Part shown: positions 5,673 to 6,081 of the stretch, piece by piece
How the letters are laid out: each line of letters starts with the position of its first letter
Numbering within the stretch: position 1 is the stretch's first letter
DNA from: an uncultured SAR324 cluster bacterium
GTDB lineage: Bacteria > SAR324 > NAC60-12
Length of the DNA stretch: 6,081 bases
Reading direction: 5' to 3'
NCBI GenBank assembly: GCA_902575715.1
Contig: CACGSI010000050.1
Coordinates: forward strand, 1-6,081
Notes under the pieces: generated by a model
The model's database searches: none
What the model saw: the letters and a program-made list of their open reading frames with translations, nothing else
What the model was told of the DNA's origin: nothing
Made by a program: the position numbers and the translations under genes

Positions 5673-6036
5673 AGACCCACAAATTATTCTTGAAAGTAAA
5701 CTCGCAATCTTTTTCTCCGGTGTTTATAACACCTTTAGGTTCAATAATCATAACCTTGCATTCTTCAATCGCAAACGGTTTATGTTTCTTAGATTTTTTA
5801 ACAACAAAAATTTCACCCTCATTCAATAGAACTGTACCTTCTTCAAATTGAATCCCCATTGAACCTTCAATGACTAAAAAACCCTCATCGCTTTCCTTAT
5901 GTTGATGCCAAATAAAATCCCCTTTGATTTTAACTAATTTAATTTGATAATTATTTATCTCTGCTACAACTCTAGGAGACCAATGATCAGAAAATAATTT
6001 GAACTTTGAATTTATGTTAATTGGTTTGCTCACCAT
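5671..6036 (-). CDS. Small single-domain cupin protein
   Basis: A 121-residue single cupin barrel. Motif 1 is visible as GDFIWHQHKESDEGFLVIEG (39-58): His44, His46 and Glu51 (or Asp50) would be metal ligands. Motif 2 is GEIFVVKKSKKHKPFA (74-89), with His85 as the fourth ligand; the usual Pro-x-Gly before it is replaced by Lys-rich residues. The ending IIEPKGVINTGE (97-108) is typical of a widespread group of small cupins of unknown substrate. A metal-dependent small-molecule binding or enzymatic role in the cytoplasm is likely, as no signal peptide is present. Start is ATG at 6036; there is no Shine-Dalgarno sequence. It precedes the SnoaL-like gene by 63 nt on the same strand, with a hairpin between them. 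Family assignment is strong; function is open. Confidence 0.88.
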   Translation of the reverse strand: MVSKPININSKFKLFSDHWSPRVVAEINNYQIKLVKIKGDFIWHQHKESDEGFLVIEGSMGIQFEEGTVLLNEGEIFVVKKSKKHKPFAIEECKVMIIEPKGVINTGEKDCEFTFKNNLWV

Positions 6037-6065
6037 TTGATTTTTTGAGACTATCCACTTTATTA

Positions 6066-6071
6066 AATATA
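6066..6071 (-). promoter_or_regulatory. Candidate -10 box of the cupin gene
   Basis: On the minus strand TATATT (6071-6066) matches five of six -10 consensus bases and would start transcription about 23 nt before the cupin ATG. The matching -35 region lies beyond the window edge, so it cannot be tested here. Confidence 0.25.
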
Positions 6072-6081
6072 ATAATTTTGT

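Overview
The window is AT-rich bacterial DNA with compact housekeeping genes beside a more loosely packed stretch of surface or exported repeat proteins. The lipoprotein lipobox, an outer-membrane-type lipoprotein and a TyrRS/RecR pair of proteobacterial style suggest a Gram-negative host. The TyrRS and RecR read most like those of deltaproteobacterial or SAR324-like marine lineages, but that placement is impression only and has not been tested. There is no rRNA, tRNA, CRISPR array, transposase or phage gene in the window.

Layout. (1) Bases 1-356 (+) hold the last 117 codons of a Cys/Met-metabolism PLP-dependent enzyme cut by the window edge. (2) After a 277-nt AT-rich convergent gap, a tight minus-strand operon runs from 2990 down to 634: a conserved-looking zinc-ribbon protein of unknown function, recR (recombination repair) and tyrS (tyrosyl-tRNA synthetase), with gaps of only 6 and 8 nt. 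(3) A 488-nt divergent intergenic region (2991-3478) holds promoter candidates for both directions. The best is TTGACA-N17-TATCTT at 3336-3364, leading to (4) a 123-aa lipoprotein made almost wholly of five-residue repeats centred on isoleucine (3491-3862, +). (5) A 342-nt non-coding gap is followed by (6) a 348-aa exported MORN-repeat protein (4205-5251, +) that begins at TTG and contains no internal methionine. (7) It meets tail-to-tail, with a 4-nt overlap, a minus-strand pair: a cupin protein (5671-6036) followed by a small SnoaL/DUF4440-like protein (5248-5607), with a hairpin between them.

The recR-tyrS operon is informational housekeeping. The two plus-strand genes both encode exported proteins built from short tandem repeats, and both look like structural or adaptor proteins of the cell envelope; nothing in the sequence links them to each other functionally. 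The cupin/SnoaL-like pair are small single-domain proteins whose substrates cannot be read from sequence. Only one gene in the window, the repeat lipoprotein, has a recognisable Shine-Dalgarno sequence.
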